DNA of 64,000 nt, from NCBI RefSeq assembly GCF_042432905.1, contig NZ_JBHLWI010000002.1:83833-147832 (forward strand). Direction: 5' to 3'. The position numbers were made by a program, and so were the translations under genes. Position 1 is the stretch's first letter. Each line of letters starts with the position of its first letter. The notes under the pieces are model-generated. The model made no database searches and was not told the DNA's origin. It saw only the letters and a program-made list of their open reading frames with translations. Source of the DNA: Fontibacter flavus. GTDB lineage: Bacteria > Bacteroidota > Bacteroidia > Cytophagales > Cyclobacteriaceae. This document shows, piece after piece, positions 53,335 through 62,663 of this stretch.

Positions 53335-55092
53335 ATGCAGATCACCAGATTATTTGATTTGATTAATCACCAGATAGCTACATATGATAAAGATGTAGCA
53401 CTTGCCAGAAAAGAAGATAACGAATGGAAAACTTATTCTTCACGCGATTTAAAAAGAATAGTTGATAATTTAAGTTTGGCTTTTATCAAAAGCGGCATCA
53501 TCAAGGATGACAAAGTCGCCATCATTTCAAATAATAGGCCTGAATGGAATTTTATAGATCTGGCCTTGCAGCAAATTGGTGCAATATCAGTTCCCATGTA
53601 TCCCACCATTACTGTGGATGATTACAATTACATCTTTCATCATGCAGAGGTAAAGAAAATATTTGTCGGAGATATTGAGATTTACGAAAAGGCCAAAGAA
53701 GCCTCTAAAGACATGGATGTTCAGATATTTTCATTCGATAGAATAGAAGGCTGTGAGTATTGGGAGGATTTCATGGCACACGGTGATGGAGGTGACATCG
53801 CAGAGTTGGATGAAAAAAAGGAGGCCGTAAAAACGGATGATCTATTTACGATCATTTATACTTCAGGAACTACTGGCAGACCAAAAGGTGTGATGTTGAC
53901 CCATGGTAATGTCATTCACAACCTTTATGCCATTGAGGATAGGATTATTGTACCAAAGGGAACAAGCAAAGCACTGAGTTTTTTACCACTTTGTCATATT
54001 TATGAAAGAGCTGGCTCTCTTTGTTTCTTATTCATGGGTATTTCTATTTATTATGCAGAAAGTATGGAGACCATTGGTGAAAACCTCAAAGAGGTGCAGC
54101 CTCAAATTTTCAATACTGTTCCGAGATTATTAGAAAAAGTATATGACAAGATTGTGTCCAAGGGATATGAACTTACAGGTATAAAAAAATCACTGTTTTT
54201 CTGGGCCCTTAATCTTGGTTTGAAATATGAGCCCAACAAAAATCAAGGATCCTGGTATAATTTTCAATTGAAGTTGGCCAATAAAATCATCTTCAGTAAA
54301 TGGAGAGAAGCATTAGGGGGAAATGTGATGCAGATCAATTCAGGTGCTTCTGCTTTACAGCCAAGGTTAGCAAGAGTTTTTTGGAGCGCCGGTATACCTG
54401 TTTGCGAGGGCTATGGCTTGACAGAAACCTCACCAGTAATCTCAGCATCTATCTGTAACCTTAAAGACATTAGAATGGGTATGGTGGGCAAGATTGTCAA
54501 AGAGGTGGAAGTAAGGATAGCAGAAGATGGAGAGATTCTCGTAAAAGGCCCGAATGTGATGCAGGGCTATTATAAACAACCTGAACTTACCGCTGAGGTT
54601 ATTGATGCAGATGGTTGGTTCCATACCGGTGATATCGGAGAGTTGCATGAAGGCAATTATCTCAAAATTACCGATCGCAAGAAGGAGATGTTCAAAACCT
54701 CTGGAGGTAAGTATATTGCACCACAACCGATGGAAAATAAATTCAAAGAATCTCCATTGATTGAGCAGATTATTGTGGTAGGTGAAAATAAAAATTATCC
54801 AGCTGCTTTGATTGTTCCTAACCTCACTGGATTACAGGATTGGTGTAAACATAAAGATATACCTTATACTAATGATTCTGAAATGTTGCAGAAAAATGAG
54901 GTAATTGAAAAGTTCCAAAGAGAGATTGATAACCTCAACAAATATTTCGGAAAATGGGAACAGGTAAAGAGATTCAAGGTATTGAATGCCCAATGGGGTA
55001 TTGATACCGGTGAATTGACGCCGACCATGAAGTTGAAAAGGAAAGTTATCCATGAAAAATTCGCAAAGGAAATTGCTGAATTGTATTCCTGA
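53335..55092 (+). CDS. Long-chain fatty acid-CoA ligase
   Basis: This 585-residue AMP-forming ligase activates fatty acids to acyl-CoA. Motifs: the P-loop TIIYTSGTTGRPKGVM (about 177-192), EGYGLTETSPV, the GWFHTGDIGE stretch with its conserved Asp, and DRKKEMFKTSGGKY near the C-terminus (the hinge and catalytic Lys region). The family includes FadD, and downstream fadN, fadA and fadE genes support the fatty-acid role. No membrane span is evident. Its promoter must lie within the AT-rich region of the candidate origin. A terminator lies 58 bp after its stop. Confidence 0.88.
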   Translation: MQITRLFDLINHQIATYDKDVALARKEDNEWKTYSSRDLKRIVDNLSLAFIKSGIIKDDKVAIISNNRPEWNFIDLALQQIGAISVPMYPTITVDDYNYIFHHAEVKKIFVGDIEIYEKAKEASKDMDVQIFSFDRIEGCEYWEDFMAHGDGGDIAELDEKKEAVKTDDLFTIIYTSGTTGRPKGVMLTHGNVIHNLYAIEDRIIVPKGTSKALSFLPLCHIYERAGSLCFLFMGISIYYAESMETIGENLKEVQPQIFNTVPRLLEKVYDKIVSKGYELTGIKKSLFFWALNLGLKYEPNKNQGSWYNFQLKLANKIIFSKWREALGGNVMQINSGASALQPRLARVFWSAGIPVCEGYGLTETSPVISASICNLKDIRMGMVGKIVKEVEVRIAEDGEILVKGPNVMQGYYKQPELTAEVIDADGWFHTGDIGELHEGNYLKITDRKKEMFKTSGGKYIAPQPMENKFKESPLIEQIIVVGENKNYPAALIVPNLTGLQDWCKHKDIPYTNDSEMLQKNEVIEKFQREIDNLNKYFGKWEQVKRFKVLNAQWGIDTGELTPTMKLKRKVIHEKFAKEIAELYS

Positions 55093-55150
55093 TGAAAATA
55101 AGAAACTTATTTTGGTAGTCTAGGTTTTCTCTACATAATTCATTTTAATT

Positions 55151-55189
55151 AAACTATATTTTGGTTCAATCCAGAATATAGTTTTTTTT
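55151..55189 (+). terminator. Terminator after the acyl-CoA ligase gene
   Basis: AAACTATATTTTGG (55151-55164) pairs with CCAGAATATAGTTT (55171-55184) with one wobble and a six-base loop; a T-run follows. Confidence 0.75.
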
Positions 55190-55245
55190 ATTGCCATAAT
55201 GTTTGCTTAAAATTTCCTCTGCATGCATAACTTTTTTTGAATTTA

Positions 55246-55259
55246 GTATGCATGCATAC
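55246..55259. promoter_or_regulatory. Palindromic operator upstream of the MarR-fad operon
   Basis: GTATGCATGCATAC is a perfect 14-bp palindrome ending 24 bp before the MarR ATG; a related TGCATGCA lies at 55220-55227. MarR proteins typically bind such symmetric sites in front of their own genes. Confidence 0.55.
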
Positions 55260-55282
55260 AATAATTTTTGTAAATTGGGCGT

Positions 55283-55774
55283 ATGATAACTATGCCCATG
55301 AAGCGAGAAGATACTGTAGACTTCCATATTAAAAGTGCTTGGCATGCGATTTCCCGTATGTACAACCAAAAGGCGGCACAGGAGGATTTTACGACTTCTA
55401 TTGGATTTGTACTCATCAATATCAATTCGAAAGACGGAACCCCTGCTACCAAGATTGCCCCAATGATGGGATTGGAAGCGAGAAGTCTCACTAGGATGTT
55501 GAAAAGTATGGAAGAAAAAGGCTTGATCTTCAAAAAGCCCGATCCGACAGATAAACGATCAGTAAGGATTTTCTTGACTGAGGAAGGAAAGCGCAAAAAG
55601 GAGATATCCGTCAAGACGATCAAAGACTTCAACCTCGCTGTTCGCGAGTTGGTATCTGAAGAAGAATTGAAATCCTTTTTTCAGATTTTTGATAAGATCA
55701 ATCAAGCTATTGAAAATTTTCAATCAGAAACTATAAACCCTAATCCGTTCGACAATCATTTGTATGAACTCTAA
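55283..55774 (+). CDS. MarR family transcriptional regulator of the fatty-acid operon
   Basis: This 163-residue winged-helix protein has the MarR fold: dimerisation helix near the N-terminus, then TKIAPMMGLEARSLTRMLKSMEEKGLIFKKPDPTDKRSVRIFLTEEGK (about 60-108), the recognition helix and wing. The position directly before fadN (overlapping or 16 bp apart depending on the start chosen) suggests control of beta-oxidation genes, probably responding to acyl-CoA or fatty acid, though the ligand is not readable. In Bacillus the fadNAE genes are instead controlled by a TetR-type FadR. A palindrome in front of the gene is the likely operator. Confidence 0.87.
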   Translation: MITMPMKREDTVDFHIKSAWHAISRMYNQKAAQEDFTTSIGFVLININSKDGTPATKIAPMMGLEARSLTRMLKSMEEKGLIFKKPDPTDKRSVRIFLTEEGKRKKEISVKTIKDFNLAVRELVSEEELKSFFQIFDKINQAIENFQSETINPNPFDNHLYEL

Positions 55775-55790
55775 AAATTCCAAAAATTTT

Positions 55791-58196
55791 ATGAAAAGAA
55801 CCATTAAAAAAGTAGCCATCTTAGGTTCCGGAGTAATGGGATCAAGAATAGCCTGCCACTTTGCCAATATTGGCGTGCAGGTTTTATTGCTTGATATTGT
55901 TCCCAAAGAACCCACTGAAGATGAACAGAAGAAAGGCTTATCCTTATCGGATAAAGCTGTCAGAAACAGGTTGGTCAATAATGCTTTGGACAGTACTTTG
56001 AAAGCCAAGCCGGCATCATTATATGATGCTTCTTATGTATCTAGGATAAGCACAGGCAACTTTGATGATGACCTTCCAAAAATCAAGGATTGCGATTGGG
56101 TCATTGAAGTTGTCGTAGAACGATTGGATATCAAAAAATCACTTTTTGACAAAGTTGAGCAGCACAGAAAACCGGGAACTCTCATCACTTCCAATACTTC
56201 CGGTATCCCCATGCATTTGATGTGTGAAGGAAGATCAGAGGATTTTCAGACAAACTTTGCCGGAACCCACTTCTTCAATCCGCCAAGATACCTGAGGCTG
56301 TTGGAGATTATTCCAGGACCTAAAACCAAACCTGAGATCATCGACTTTTTGATGGATTATGGAGACAGGTATTTAGGTAAAGAAACCGTTTTATGTAAAG
56401 ATACACCTGCTTTTATAGCCAATAGGATTGGCGTATATGCCATCATCTCGGGTATGCATGCCATTGAGAAAATGGGAATGGGTGTTTCCGAGGTAGATAA
56501 GCTGACAGGAACTGTGATAGGCCGTGCCAAATCAGCAACTTTCAGGACCATGGATGTGGTCGGTTTGGATACCACCGTCAATGTGGCCAATAACCTCTAT
56601 CAAGCACTGACCCATGATGAGTCAAGAGACAAATTCAAATTGCCGAACATTGTAAAAGTACTCTACGATAACAAATGGTGGGGTGATAAGACAAGTCAGG
56701 GTTACTTCAAAATGATCCGTCACAAAGACGGCAGCAAAGAATTGAAAGAACTTGATCTGAATACTTTTGAATATAAAGATGCTGAAAAGCCAAAGTTTAA
56801 AGCTTTGGAGGCATCCAAAGAAATAGATGATTTGAAAAAACGCATCAAGTTCCTGGTCAATTTTGATGATAGGGCAGGTGAGTTTTACAGAACTTCTTTT
56901 TATGACCTGTTCAAATATTGTTCTCACAGGATCCCAGAAATCTCTGATGAACTTTATAGAATCGATCAGGCCGTTTCCGCCGGTTTTGGTTGGGAGTTGG
57001 GTCCATTTGAAACATGGGATGTGCTAGGAGTGAAAGAGACAGTAGAGAAAATGGAAGCTGCTGGTGAAAAGGCCGCGCCTTGGGTACATGACATGCTTGC
57101 CGCAGGAAATGAGTCTTTCTATAAGGTAGAAGGTGGACAGAAAAAATATTATGACATTCCATCCAAGTCTTATGTAGCTATTCCAGGTACTGAAGACTTT
57201 ATCATTTTAGATACGCTGAAGGCTGCTGATAAGAAAATCTGGGGCAATGCGGGTACGACCATTTATGATATGGGAGATGATGTCATTGGTTTGGAATTCC
57301 ATACCAAAATGAATTCCATAGGTCAGGAAGTAATTGAAGGTATCAATACGGCCATCAGCATGGCTGAAAAATCCTATAAGGGATTGGTGATCGGTAATGA
57401 AGGAGGCAACTTTTCTGCAGGAGCCAACCTGGCGATGTTGTTCATGTTTGCTGGTGATCAGGAATATGATGAAATCAACCTGATGATCGCAGGATTTCAA
57501 AGAACTATGATGCGTGCCCGCTATTCTTCCATCCCTGTGGTGGTAGCACCGCACAATATGGCTTTGGGAGGTGGATGCGAACTTTCCCTTCATGCAGATG
57601 CGGTACAGGCACATGCAGAACTGTATATGGGCTTGGTGGAATTTGGTGTGGGTCTGATTCCAGCAGGTGGTGGTACAAAGGAAATGACCCTGAGGTTCTC
57701 CAATGAAATCAAAGAAGGAGATGTGGAATTGAACCGTCTACAGGAATACTTTATGAATATCGCGACTGCTAAAGTATCGACTTCTGCTGCAGAGGCGAGA
57801 GGATTGGGTTATCTTCAGGTGAAGGACTCCATTACTTTGAACCGCAAGCGTTTATTGGCGGACGCCAAGGCTAAAGTTTTGGCTCTTCATGAGGCGGGTT
57901 ACACCCAACCTGTAGAGCAGACCAATATCAAAGTTTTGGGAAAAACTTCCCTGGCTTTGTTTGAGGCAGGTATTACCGGCATGTTGTATGGCAAGTATAT
58001 TTCAGAGCATGATGCGAAGATTGCCAGAAAATTGGCCTGGGTAATGTCCGGAGGAGACCTTTCAAGTCCAACACTTGTCAGCGAACAGTACCTGCTGGAT
58101 CTTGAGCGTGAAGCCTTCCTGAGTTTGACCGGTGAGAAAAAGACGCTGGAGAGGATACACAGTATCTTGTTTAAGGGAAAACCGCTGAGAAATTAG
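55791..58196 (+). CDS. fadN: 3-hydroxyacyl-CoA dehydrogenase/enoyl-CoA hydratase (FadN type)
   Basis: This 801-residue bifunctional enzyme performs the hydration and dehydrogenation steps of beta-oxidation. The Rossmann NAD-binding domain is N-terminal (VAILGSGVMGSRIA, near residues 8-21), followed by the 3HCDH C-terminal units. The enoyl-CoA hydratase (crotonase) domain is C-terminal (GGNFSAGANL; ALGGGCELSLHADAV; GLIPAGGGTKEM). This order is that of Bacillus FadN and reverses E. coli FadB. The ATG at 55791 (K-R-T-I-K-K-V-A-I-L start) is preferred to one at 55764, which would overlap the MarR gene. fadA and fadE follow in the same order as in Bacillus. Confidence 0.9.
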   Translation: MKRTIKKVAILGSGVMGSRIACHFANIGVQVLLLDIVPKEPTEDEQKKGLSLSDKAVRNRLVNNALDSTLKAKPASLYDASYVSRISTGNFDDDLPKIKDCDWVIEVVVERLDIKKSLFDKVEQHRKPGTLITSNTSGIPMHLMCEGRSEDFQTNFAGTHFFNPPRYLRLLEIIPGPKTKPEIIDFLMDYGDRYLGKETVLCKDTPAFIANRIGVYAIISGMHAIEKMGMGVSEVDKLTGTVIGRAKSATFRTMDVVGLDTTVNVANNLYQALTHDESRDKFKLPNIVKVLYDNKWWGDKTSQGYFKMIRHKDGSKELKELDLNTFEYKDAEKPKFKALEASKEIDDLKKRIKFLVNFDDRAGEFYRTSFYDLFKYCSHRIPEISDELYRIDQAVSAGFGWELGPFETWDVLGVKETVEKMEAAGEKAAPWVHDMLAAGNESFYKVEGGQKKYYDIPSKSYVAIPGTEDFIILDTLKAADKKIWGNAGTTIYDMGDDVIGLEFHTKMNSIGQEVIEGINTAISMAEKSYKGLVIGNEGGNFSAGANLAMLFMFAGDQEYDEINLMIAGFQRTMMRARYSSIPVVVAPHNMALGGGCELSLHADAVQAHAELYMGLVEFGVGLIPAGGGTKEMTLRFSNEIKEGDVELNRLQEYFMNIATAKVSTSAAEARGLGYLQVKDSITLNRKRLLADAKAKVLALHEAGYTQPVEQTNIKVLGKTSLALFEAGITGMLYGKYISEHDAKIARKLAWVMSGGDLSSPTLVSEQYLLDLEREAFLSLTGEKKTLERIHSILFKGKPLRN

Positions 58197-58270
58197 AGGC
58201 GAGAAGCGAGAGGCGAGATATGAGAGACTAGATATAGAAACAAGAAACAAGAGACAAGAAGCAAGATGGA
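58196..58270. repeat. Degenerate purine-rich repeat upstream of the four-helix-bundle gene
   Basis: GCGAGAAGCGAGAGGCGAGA followed by GAGACTAGATATAGAAACAAG and AGACAAGAAGCAAG recapitulates the dispersed repeat text found at 12400-12515. The reverse-complement style (TTGTCTCTTGAGTCTTGTCT) follows the gene at 58680-58725. Confidence 0.55.
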
Positions 58271-58307
58271 TTTGAGTAAATGATGAAATAAACCAAAATA
58301 ATTGAAT

Positions 58308-58679
58308 ATGAGAAGGAAGCATAATTTTAAAAATTTGAAAGTTTGGGAAAAATCAGTAGACCTAGCGGTAAAAGTTTATCAAGTCACTGCTGAGTTTCCA
58401 AATGAAGAAAAATTTGGAATTACTTCACAAATGAGGAGATCGAGTGTATCAGTTCCTTCTAATATAGCAGAAGGAACAGCAAGAAATACCTCTAAAGCAG
58501 TTTTAAACTCATTGGATATCAGTTTAGGTGAAAGTTTTGAACTTGAAACTCAAGCAATCATTGCCAATCGTGTTGGACTATTGGATCACAAAACCTTCAA
58601 TGAAATTGAGGCGGATATTTCAGAAGTTCAAAGAATGATTCATGGTTTTATGCAGACACTTGAATCTAACCCTTACTAG
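58308..58679 (+). CDS. Four-helix-bundle protein (23S rRNA intervening sequence family)
   Basis: This 123-residue protein is a four-helix bundle of the S23/IVP family: FKNLKVWEKSVDLAVKVYQVT, then FGITSQMRRSSVSVPSNIAEG and a DEL-like final helix EVQRMIHGFM. The family is found in 23S rRNA intervening sequences, in free-standing copies in Bacteroidota genomes, and is related to Avd of diversity-generating retroelements. Its function is not known. It sits between fadN and fadA, flanked on both sides by dispersed repeat text, and a second diverged copy lies between fadA and fadE. The ATG at 58308 is used. Confidence 0.8.
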   Translation: MRRKHNFKNLKVWEKSVDLAVKVYQVTAEFPNEEKFGITSQMRRSSVSVPSNIAEGTARNTSKAVLNSLDISLGESFELETQAIIANRVGLLDHKTFNEIEADISEVQRMIHGFMQTLESNPY

Positions 58680-58780
58680 TTCTCAAGTCTTGGTTCTTGT
58701 CTCTTGAGTCTTGTCTCTTCCTAAACTCAAGGAAACAATAAACTCCAACAAAAAATAAACTTCAAAAAGAAATTCGACAA

Positions 58781-59956
58781 ATGGAAGCATACATAGTAAA
58801 CGGATATAGATCAGCGGTAGGAAAGGCCAAAAAAGGAGGCTTCAGGTTCTACCGTCCAGATGATTTGGCATCGGATGTCATTAAGCATTTAGTGGCCAAT
58901 ACCCCAGGTTTGGAAGCTAAAATGGTGGATGACCTGATCGTGGGTAATGCCATCCCCGAAGCAGAGCAGGGCATGCAAATGGGCAGGATGATTTCACTTC
59001 TTGCATTGGGAGTGGATAATCCAGGATTCATCATCAACAGGTACTGTGGTTCAGGATTAGAAGCAATTGCTTTGGCCGTGGGCAAAATCAAGGCAGGTAT
59101 GGCAGACTGTATTATCGCAGGAGGTACAGAATCCATGTCCCTATTGCCGATGATGGGGGTCAAGACAGCCCTGAACTGGAAAATAGCCACCCAGACTCCG
59201 GATTATTACCTGAGCATGGGTTTGACGGCTGAAGAATTATCCAAAGATTATGACATCAGCAGAGAGCAGGCAGATGAATTCTCTGTAAGATCACATGATA
59301 GGGCTTTGGCGGCGATTGCTGCCGGCAAGTTCAAAGATGAGATTGTTCCTGTAGAAGTTGAGGAAACCTATCTTGATGAAAAAGGAAAAAGAAAAACCAG
59401 AAAGTTTGTCGTCGATACCGACGAAGGACCTAGAGCGGGGACTTCCTTGGAAGGATTGGCCAATCTAAAGCCTGCTTTCAAAATGGGTGGAATGGTTACC
59501 GCAGGCAATTCTTCTCAGACTTCCGATGGGGCTGCATTTGTGGTCCTGATGTCTGAGCGAATGGTCAAAGAACTGAACCTTGAACCTATCGCAAGGATGA
59601 TGTCCTATTCTGTAGCAGGTGTGGAACCGCGCATCATGGGCATTGGTCCCAAAGCCGCTGTGCCAAAGGCATTGAAGCAGGCTGGACTCACCTTGGACAA
59701 GATCGATCTGATCGAACTGAACGAGGCTTTTGCTGCGCAGGCACTTGCGGTGATCAAATCCCTGGATATGGATATTGAAAAAGTAAATGTCAACGGTGGA
59801 GCGGTAGCCCTTGGACACCCACTGGGATGTACCGGCGCCAAACTTTCTGTGCAGCTCTTCAACGAACTCCGCAGACAGAACAAGAAGTACGGTATGGTGA
59901 CCGCTTGTGTCGGAGGAGGGCAGGGAGTTGCTGGGGTTTTTGAACTGCTGAAATAG
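58781..59956 (+). CDS. fadA: Acetyl-CoA acyltransferase (3-ketoacyl-CoA thiolase)
   Basis: This 391-residue thiolase cleaves 3-ketoacyl-CoA in the final step of beta-oxidation. The catalytic nucleophile is C89 in NRYCGSGLEA; the conserved GHPLGCTGAK (His near 347) and CVGGGQGVA (Cys near 377) complete the active site. The length and start (MEAYIVNGYRSAVGKAKKG) are typical. It lies downstream of the four-helix-bundle gene and forms the fadN-fadA-fadE series with the neighbours. FadA acts in the cytosol, usually as a partner of FadN/FadB. Confidence 0.92.
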   Translation: MEAYIVNGYRSAVGKAKKGGFRFYRPDDLASDVIKHLVANTPGLEAKMVDDLIVGNAIPEAEQGMQMGRMISLLALGVDNPGFIINRYCGSGLEAIALAVGKIKAGMADCIIAGGTESMSLLPMMGVKTALNWKIATQTPDYYLSMGLTAEELSKDYDISREQADEFSVRSHDRALAAIAAGKFKDEIVPVEVEETYLDEKGKRKTRKFVVDTDEGPRAGTSLEGLANLKPAFKMGGMVTAGNSSQTSDGAAFVVLMSERMVKELNLEPIARMMSYSVAGVEPRIMGIGPKAAVPKALKQAGLTLDKIDLIELNEAFAAQALAVIKSLDMDIEKVNVNGGAVALGHPLGCTGAKLSVQLFNELRRQNKKYGMVTACVGGGQGVAGVFELLK

Positions 59957-60103
59957 ATATAAGACACAAGACTCAAGACATAAGACAGAATCACTTTAAG
60001 TAAGTACAATGTCTTGTTTCTTGTGTCCATTCTCTAGAAATAAAGAAAAAAGAATTTAGTAAGAGGTTTTAAAAATTTTTGTTCAACATAAAATTTTCTA
60101 TTC
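59957..60103. repeat. Degenerate repeat text between fadA and the second four-helix-bundle gene
   Basis: AGACACAAGACTCAAGACAT and, opposite in sense, GTCTTGTTTCTTGTGTCC form a loosely inverted pair around 59960-60030. The same CAAGA/TCTTG text flanks the first four-helix-bundle gene. Confidence 0.5.
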
Positions 60104-60460
60104 ATGCATAACTACAAAGAGCTTAATGTTTGGAAAAGGGGAATCAAATTAACAACCGAGATTTACAAGATTTCCCAAGTTTTTCCCACTGAAGAGAGGT
60201 TCGGACTTACTTCTCAAATGAGAAGAAGTGCAGTATCGGTTCCTTCCAATGTTGCCGAAGGCGCTGGAAGGAGAACAGACGGTGAGTTTGTAAATTTTTT
60301 GGGTATTGCTCATGGATCTATTTGTGAATTGGAAACACAGCTCTATGTATCCTATGAATTGGGATATATTGAAGAACAAAGATTTTCAGGTATAACCGAT
60401 GAGCTTACTGAAATTCAAAAAATGCTTTATTCTCTTATTCTAAAATTTGAAAAAAAATGA
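60104..60460 (+). CDS. Four-helix-bundle protein, second diverged copy
   Basis: This 118-residue protein is homologous to that at 58308: YKELNVWKRGIKLTTEIYKIS, FGLTSQMRRSAVSVPSNVAEGAGRRTDGEF and LTEIQKMLYSLI show the same fold and conserved core (SQMRRS.VSVPSN.AEG), but identity elsewhere is low (under about half), so this is not a recent duplication. It lies between fadA and fadE with repeat-like text on both sides. As for the first copy, no function can be assigned. Confidence 0.8.
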   Translation: MHNYKELNVWKRGIKLTTEIYKISQVFPTEERFGLTSQMRRSAVSVPSNVAEGAGRRTDGEFVNFLGIAHGSICELETQLYVSYELGYIEEQRFSGITDELTEIQKMLYSLILKFEKK

Positions 60461-60524
60461 TCGTAAGCCTGTAAGATGGAGCTTGTCTTTTGTCTTGCGT
60501 CTTGTGTCTAAAGTCTGAAAAAAC

Positions 60525-62324
60525 ATGAATACAATAGCAAAAAAATCAATCAACGGCGGGGAGTTTCTGGTAAGTGAAACGGAAGCCAAGGATATCTTCA
60601 TCTTTGAAGAATTCAATGAAGAGCAAAAAATGATGGCTCAGGCCTGTCAGGATTTTATCGATACGGAAATCCATCCGAAAATCGAAGAAATCGACAGCAT
60701 GAAGCATCCGGAACTGGTACCATCCATTTTCAAGAAGGCAGGTGAACTGGGTCTTTTGGGAATTTCGGTACCGGAAGAATTTGGAGGAATGGGCATGAGC
60801 TTTAATACCTCCATGCTGATCGCTGATATCATTGGTGGTTCGGGATCTTTTTCCACAACATATGGTGCACATACCGGTATTGGGACCTTGCCTATACTGT
60901 ATTATGGTACAGAGGAACAAAAGCAGCAATATCTACCCAAATTGGCCACAGGCGAATGGGCAGCATGCTACTGCTTGACTGAACCGGATGCAGGTTCGGA
61001 TGCCAACAGTGGCAAGACCAAAGCCACCTTGACAGAAGATGGTAAGCATTACCTGATCAATGGACAGAAAATGTGGATTTCTAATGCGGGTTTTGCGGAT
61101 TTGTTTATCGTGTTTGCTAAAATCGAAGATGACAAAAACCTGACTGCTTTTATTGTAGAAAAGGGTTTCGGTGGCATCACCATGAATGAGGAAGAGAAGA
61201 AGATGGGTATCAAAGGCTCTTCTACCCGTCAGGTATTCTTCAATGACTGCAAGGTACCGGTAGAGAACATGCTTTCAGAAAGAGGTAATGGATTCAAAAT
61301 AGCAGTGAATATCCTGAATATCGGAAGGATCAAATTGGGTTCGGGTGTTTTGGGAGGATGTAGGACAGTGGCTTCCTATGCCATCAAGTATTCTGCGGAG
61401 AGAAAGCAATTTGGTGTATCGATCAACAGCTTTGGAGCGATCAAGCAGAAGTTGGCCGAGATGGCCGTAAGGATCTATGCTTGTGAATCTCTGTGTTACA
61501 GAGCAGGGCAGGACATCGAAGATAGGATGGCGGCTTTGGCTGCTGAAGGCATGGCAGATGCGGAAGCCAAATTGAAGGCCTTAGAGCAATTTGCCATTGA
61601 GGCAGCGATTGCCAAGGTGCATGGTTCTGAAGTATTGGATTATGTGGTCGATCAGGGCGTTCAGGTCTATGGTGGTATGGGTTATTCCGCTGATGCTCCT
61701 ATGGAGAGGGCGTACAGAGATGCCAGGATTTCCAGAATCTATGAAGGTACCAATGAGATTAACCGTATGTTGATGGTGGGGATGTTATTGAAAAGAGCGA
61801 TGAAAGGTGAGATTGCCCTATTTGAGCCGGCCATGGCTGTTGCCAATGAACTGACTTCTGTACCAAGTTTTGAGACTATCGATACTTCTGAGTTGTTTGC
61901 AGCGGAGAAAGATGTGATCAAGAAGTTGAAAAAAGTATTCCTGATGGTGGGCGGTAAGGCAGCGATGGCCTTGGCGGATAAGATAGAATCTGAGCAGGAA
62001 GTGATGATGAATTTGGCCGATGTGATGATTGAGATCTATGCGGCCGAGTCGGCGATCCTGAGAACAGAGAAGTTGGTGTCCCAAAGAGGAGAGGAAGCTT
62101 GCAAGCAGCAGATTGCCATGGCGCAGGTATATTTGTTTGAGGCGGTGGAAAAGATCCAAACGTCTGCCAAGGAGGCGATAGCCGCTTTTGCCAAAGGAGA
62201 TGAGCAGAAGGTGATGTTGATGGGCTTGAAGCGCTTCACCAAGGCAGACTTGGTCAATACCAAAGAGCTGAGAAGGCAGATTGCGGATTATATGATTGAG
62301 AAAGGGAAGTATCCTTTTTCTTGA
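60525..62324 (+). CDS. fadE: Acyl-CoA dehydrogenase
   Basis: This 599-residue flavoenzyme catalyses the first step of beta-oxidation (formation of 2-enoyl-CoA). The acyl-CoA dehydrogenase N-terminal, middle and C-terminal domains are present: ACYCLTEPDAGSDANSGKTKA (flavin-contacting segment), MWISNAGFADLFIVFAK and YRDARISRIYEGTNEINRMLM (C-terminal segment). The extra C-terminal 150 residues form an additional helical domain found in long-chain enzymes such as Bacillus FadE and mitochondrial VLCAD. Electron transfer flavoprotein genes are not in the window. It is the last of the fatty-acid genes. Confidence 0.92.
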   Translation: MNTIAKKSINGGEFLVSETEAKDIFIFEEFNEEQKMMAQACQDFIDTEIHPKIEEIDSMKHPELVPSIFKKAGELGLLGISVPEEFGGMGMSFNTSMLIADIIGGSGSFSTTYGAHTGIGTLPILYYGTEEQKQQYLPKLATGEWAACYCLTEPDAGSDANSGKTKATLTEDGKHYLINGQKMWISNAGFADLFIVFAKIEDDKNLTAFIVEKGFGGITMNEEEKKMGIKGSSTRQVFFNDCKVPVENMLSERGNGFKIAVNILNIGRIKLGSGVLGGCRTVASYAIKYSAERKQFGVSINSFGAIKQKLAEMAVRIYACESLCYRAGQDIEDRMAALAAEGMADAEAKLKALEQFAIEAAIAKVHGSEVLDYVVDQGVQVYGGMGYSADAPMERAYRDARISRIYEGTNEINRMLMVGMLLKRAMKGEIALFEPAMAVANELTSVPSFETIDTSELFAAEKDVIKKLKKVFLMVGGKAAMALADKIESEQEVMMNLADVMIEIYAAESAILRTEKLVSQRGEEACKQQIAMAQVYLFEAVEKIQTSAKEAIAAFAKGDEQKVMLMGLKRFTKADLVNTKELRRQIADYMIEKGKYPFS

Positions 62325-62663
62325 TAAATAGGCCACAAAGGCACGAAGGCACTAAGAATAGGTTGGAAGTTAGATTTGGACCATTAAGGCCTAAAGGGTT
62401 TCAATGAGTTGGAATATTTCACGCAGCGGTCGCAAAGGTAATAACGCCTCAAGGAAGTCGGAAGGCGAAAGGAAGATTTCGGAATAAGAGGACATTGAAG
62501 ATTCAAGGTATCTTTCTGAAACATTAATTTATTAGAAAAGCCCCTGAGGAATCGGGGGCTTTTTCATTTTTGGTAGGGAAAATAATCGGATAAGTTTATT
62601 TGGAGTCTTTTAAGTTATGCGATTAAAGTTTAAATTGAAGCAGATTTTTTGCATCATATTTTT
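62325..62663. other. Spacer with repeat remnants and terminator
   Basis: No gene recognised. It holds CAAAGGCACGAAGGCACTAAG-like text, a CATTAAGGCCTAAAGGGTTTC fragment resembling the start of the 150-bp repeat, a CGCAAAGG fragment, and the terminator at 62536-62564. Confidence 0.55.
62536..62564 (+). terminator. Terminator between fadE and the recombinase gene
   Basis: AAAAGCCCCTGA (62536-62547) and TCGGGGGCTTTT (62552-62563) pair with one wobble and a GGAA tetraloop, followed by more T residues. Confidence 0.8.

Noticed and set aside
55166..55369. 67-codon minus-strand frame over the MarR promoter
   Set aside because: It overlaps a terminator, a palindrome and the MarR coding start, all better explained by the plus-strand genes.
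58308..60460. Possible diversity-generating retroelement (Avd-like four-helix bundles)
   Set aside because: No reverse transcriptase, template repeat or variable repeat is present nearby. The proteins fit the free-standing S23/IVP group.
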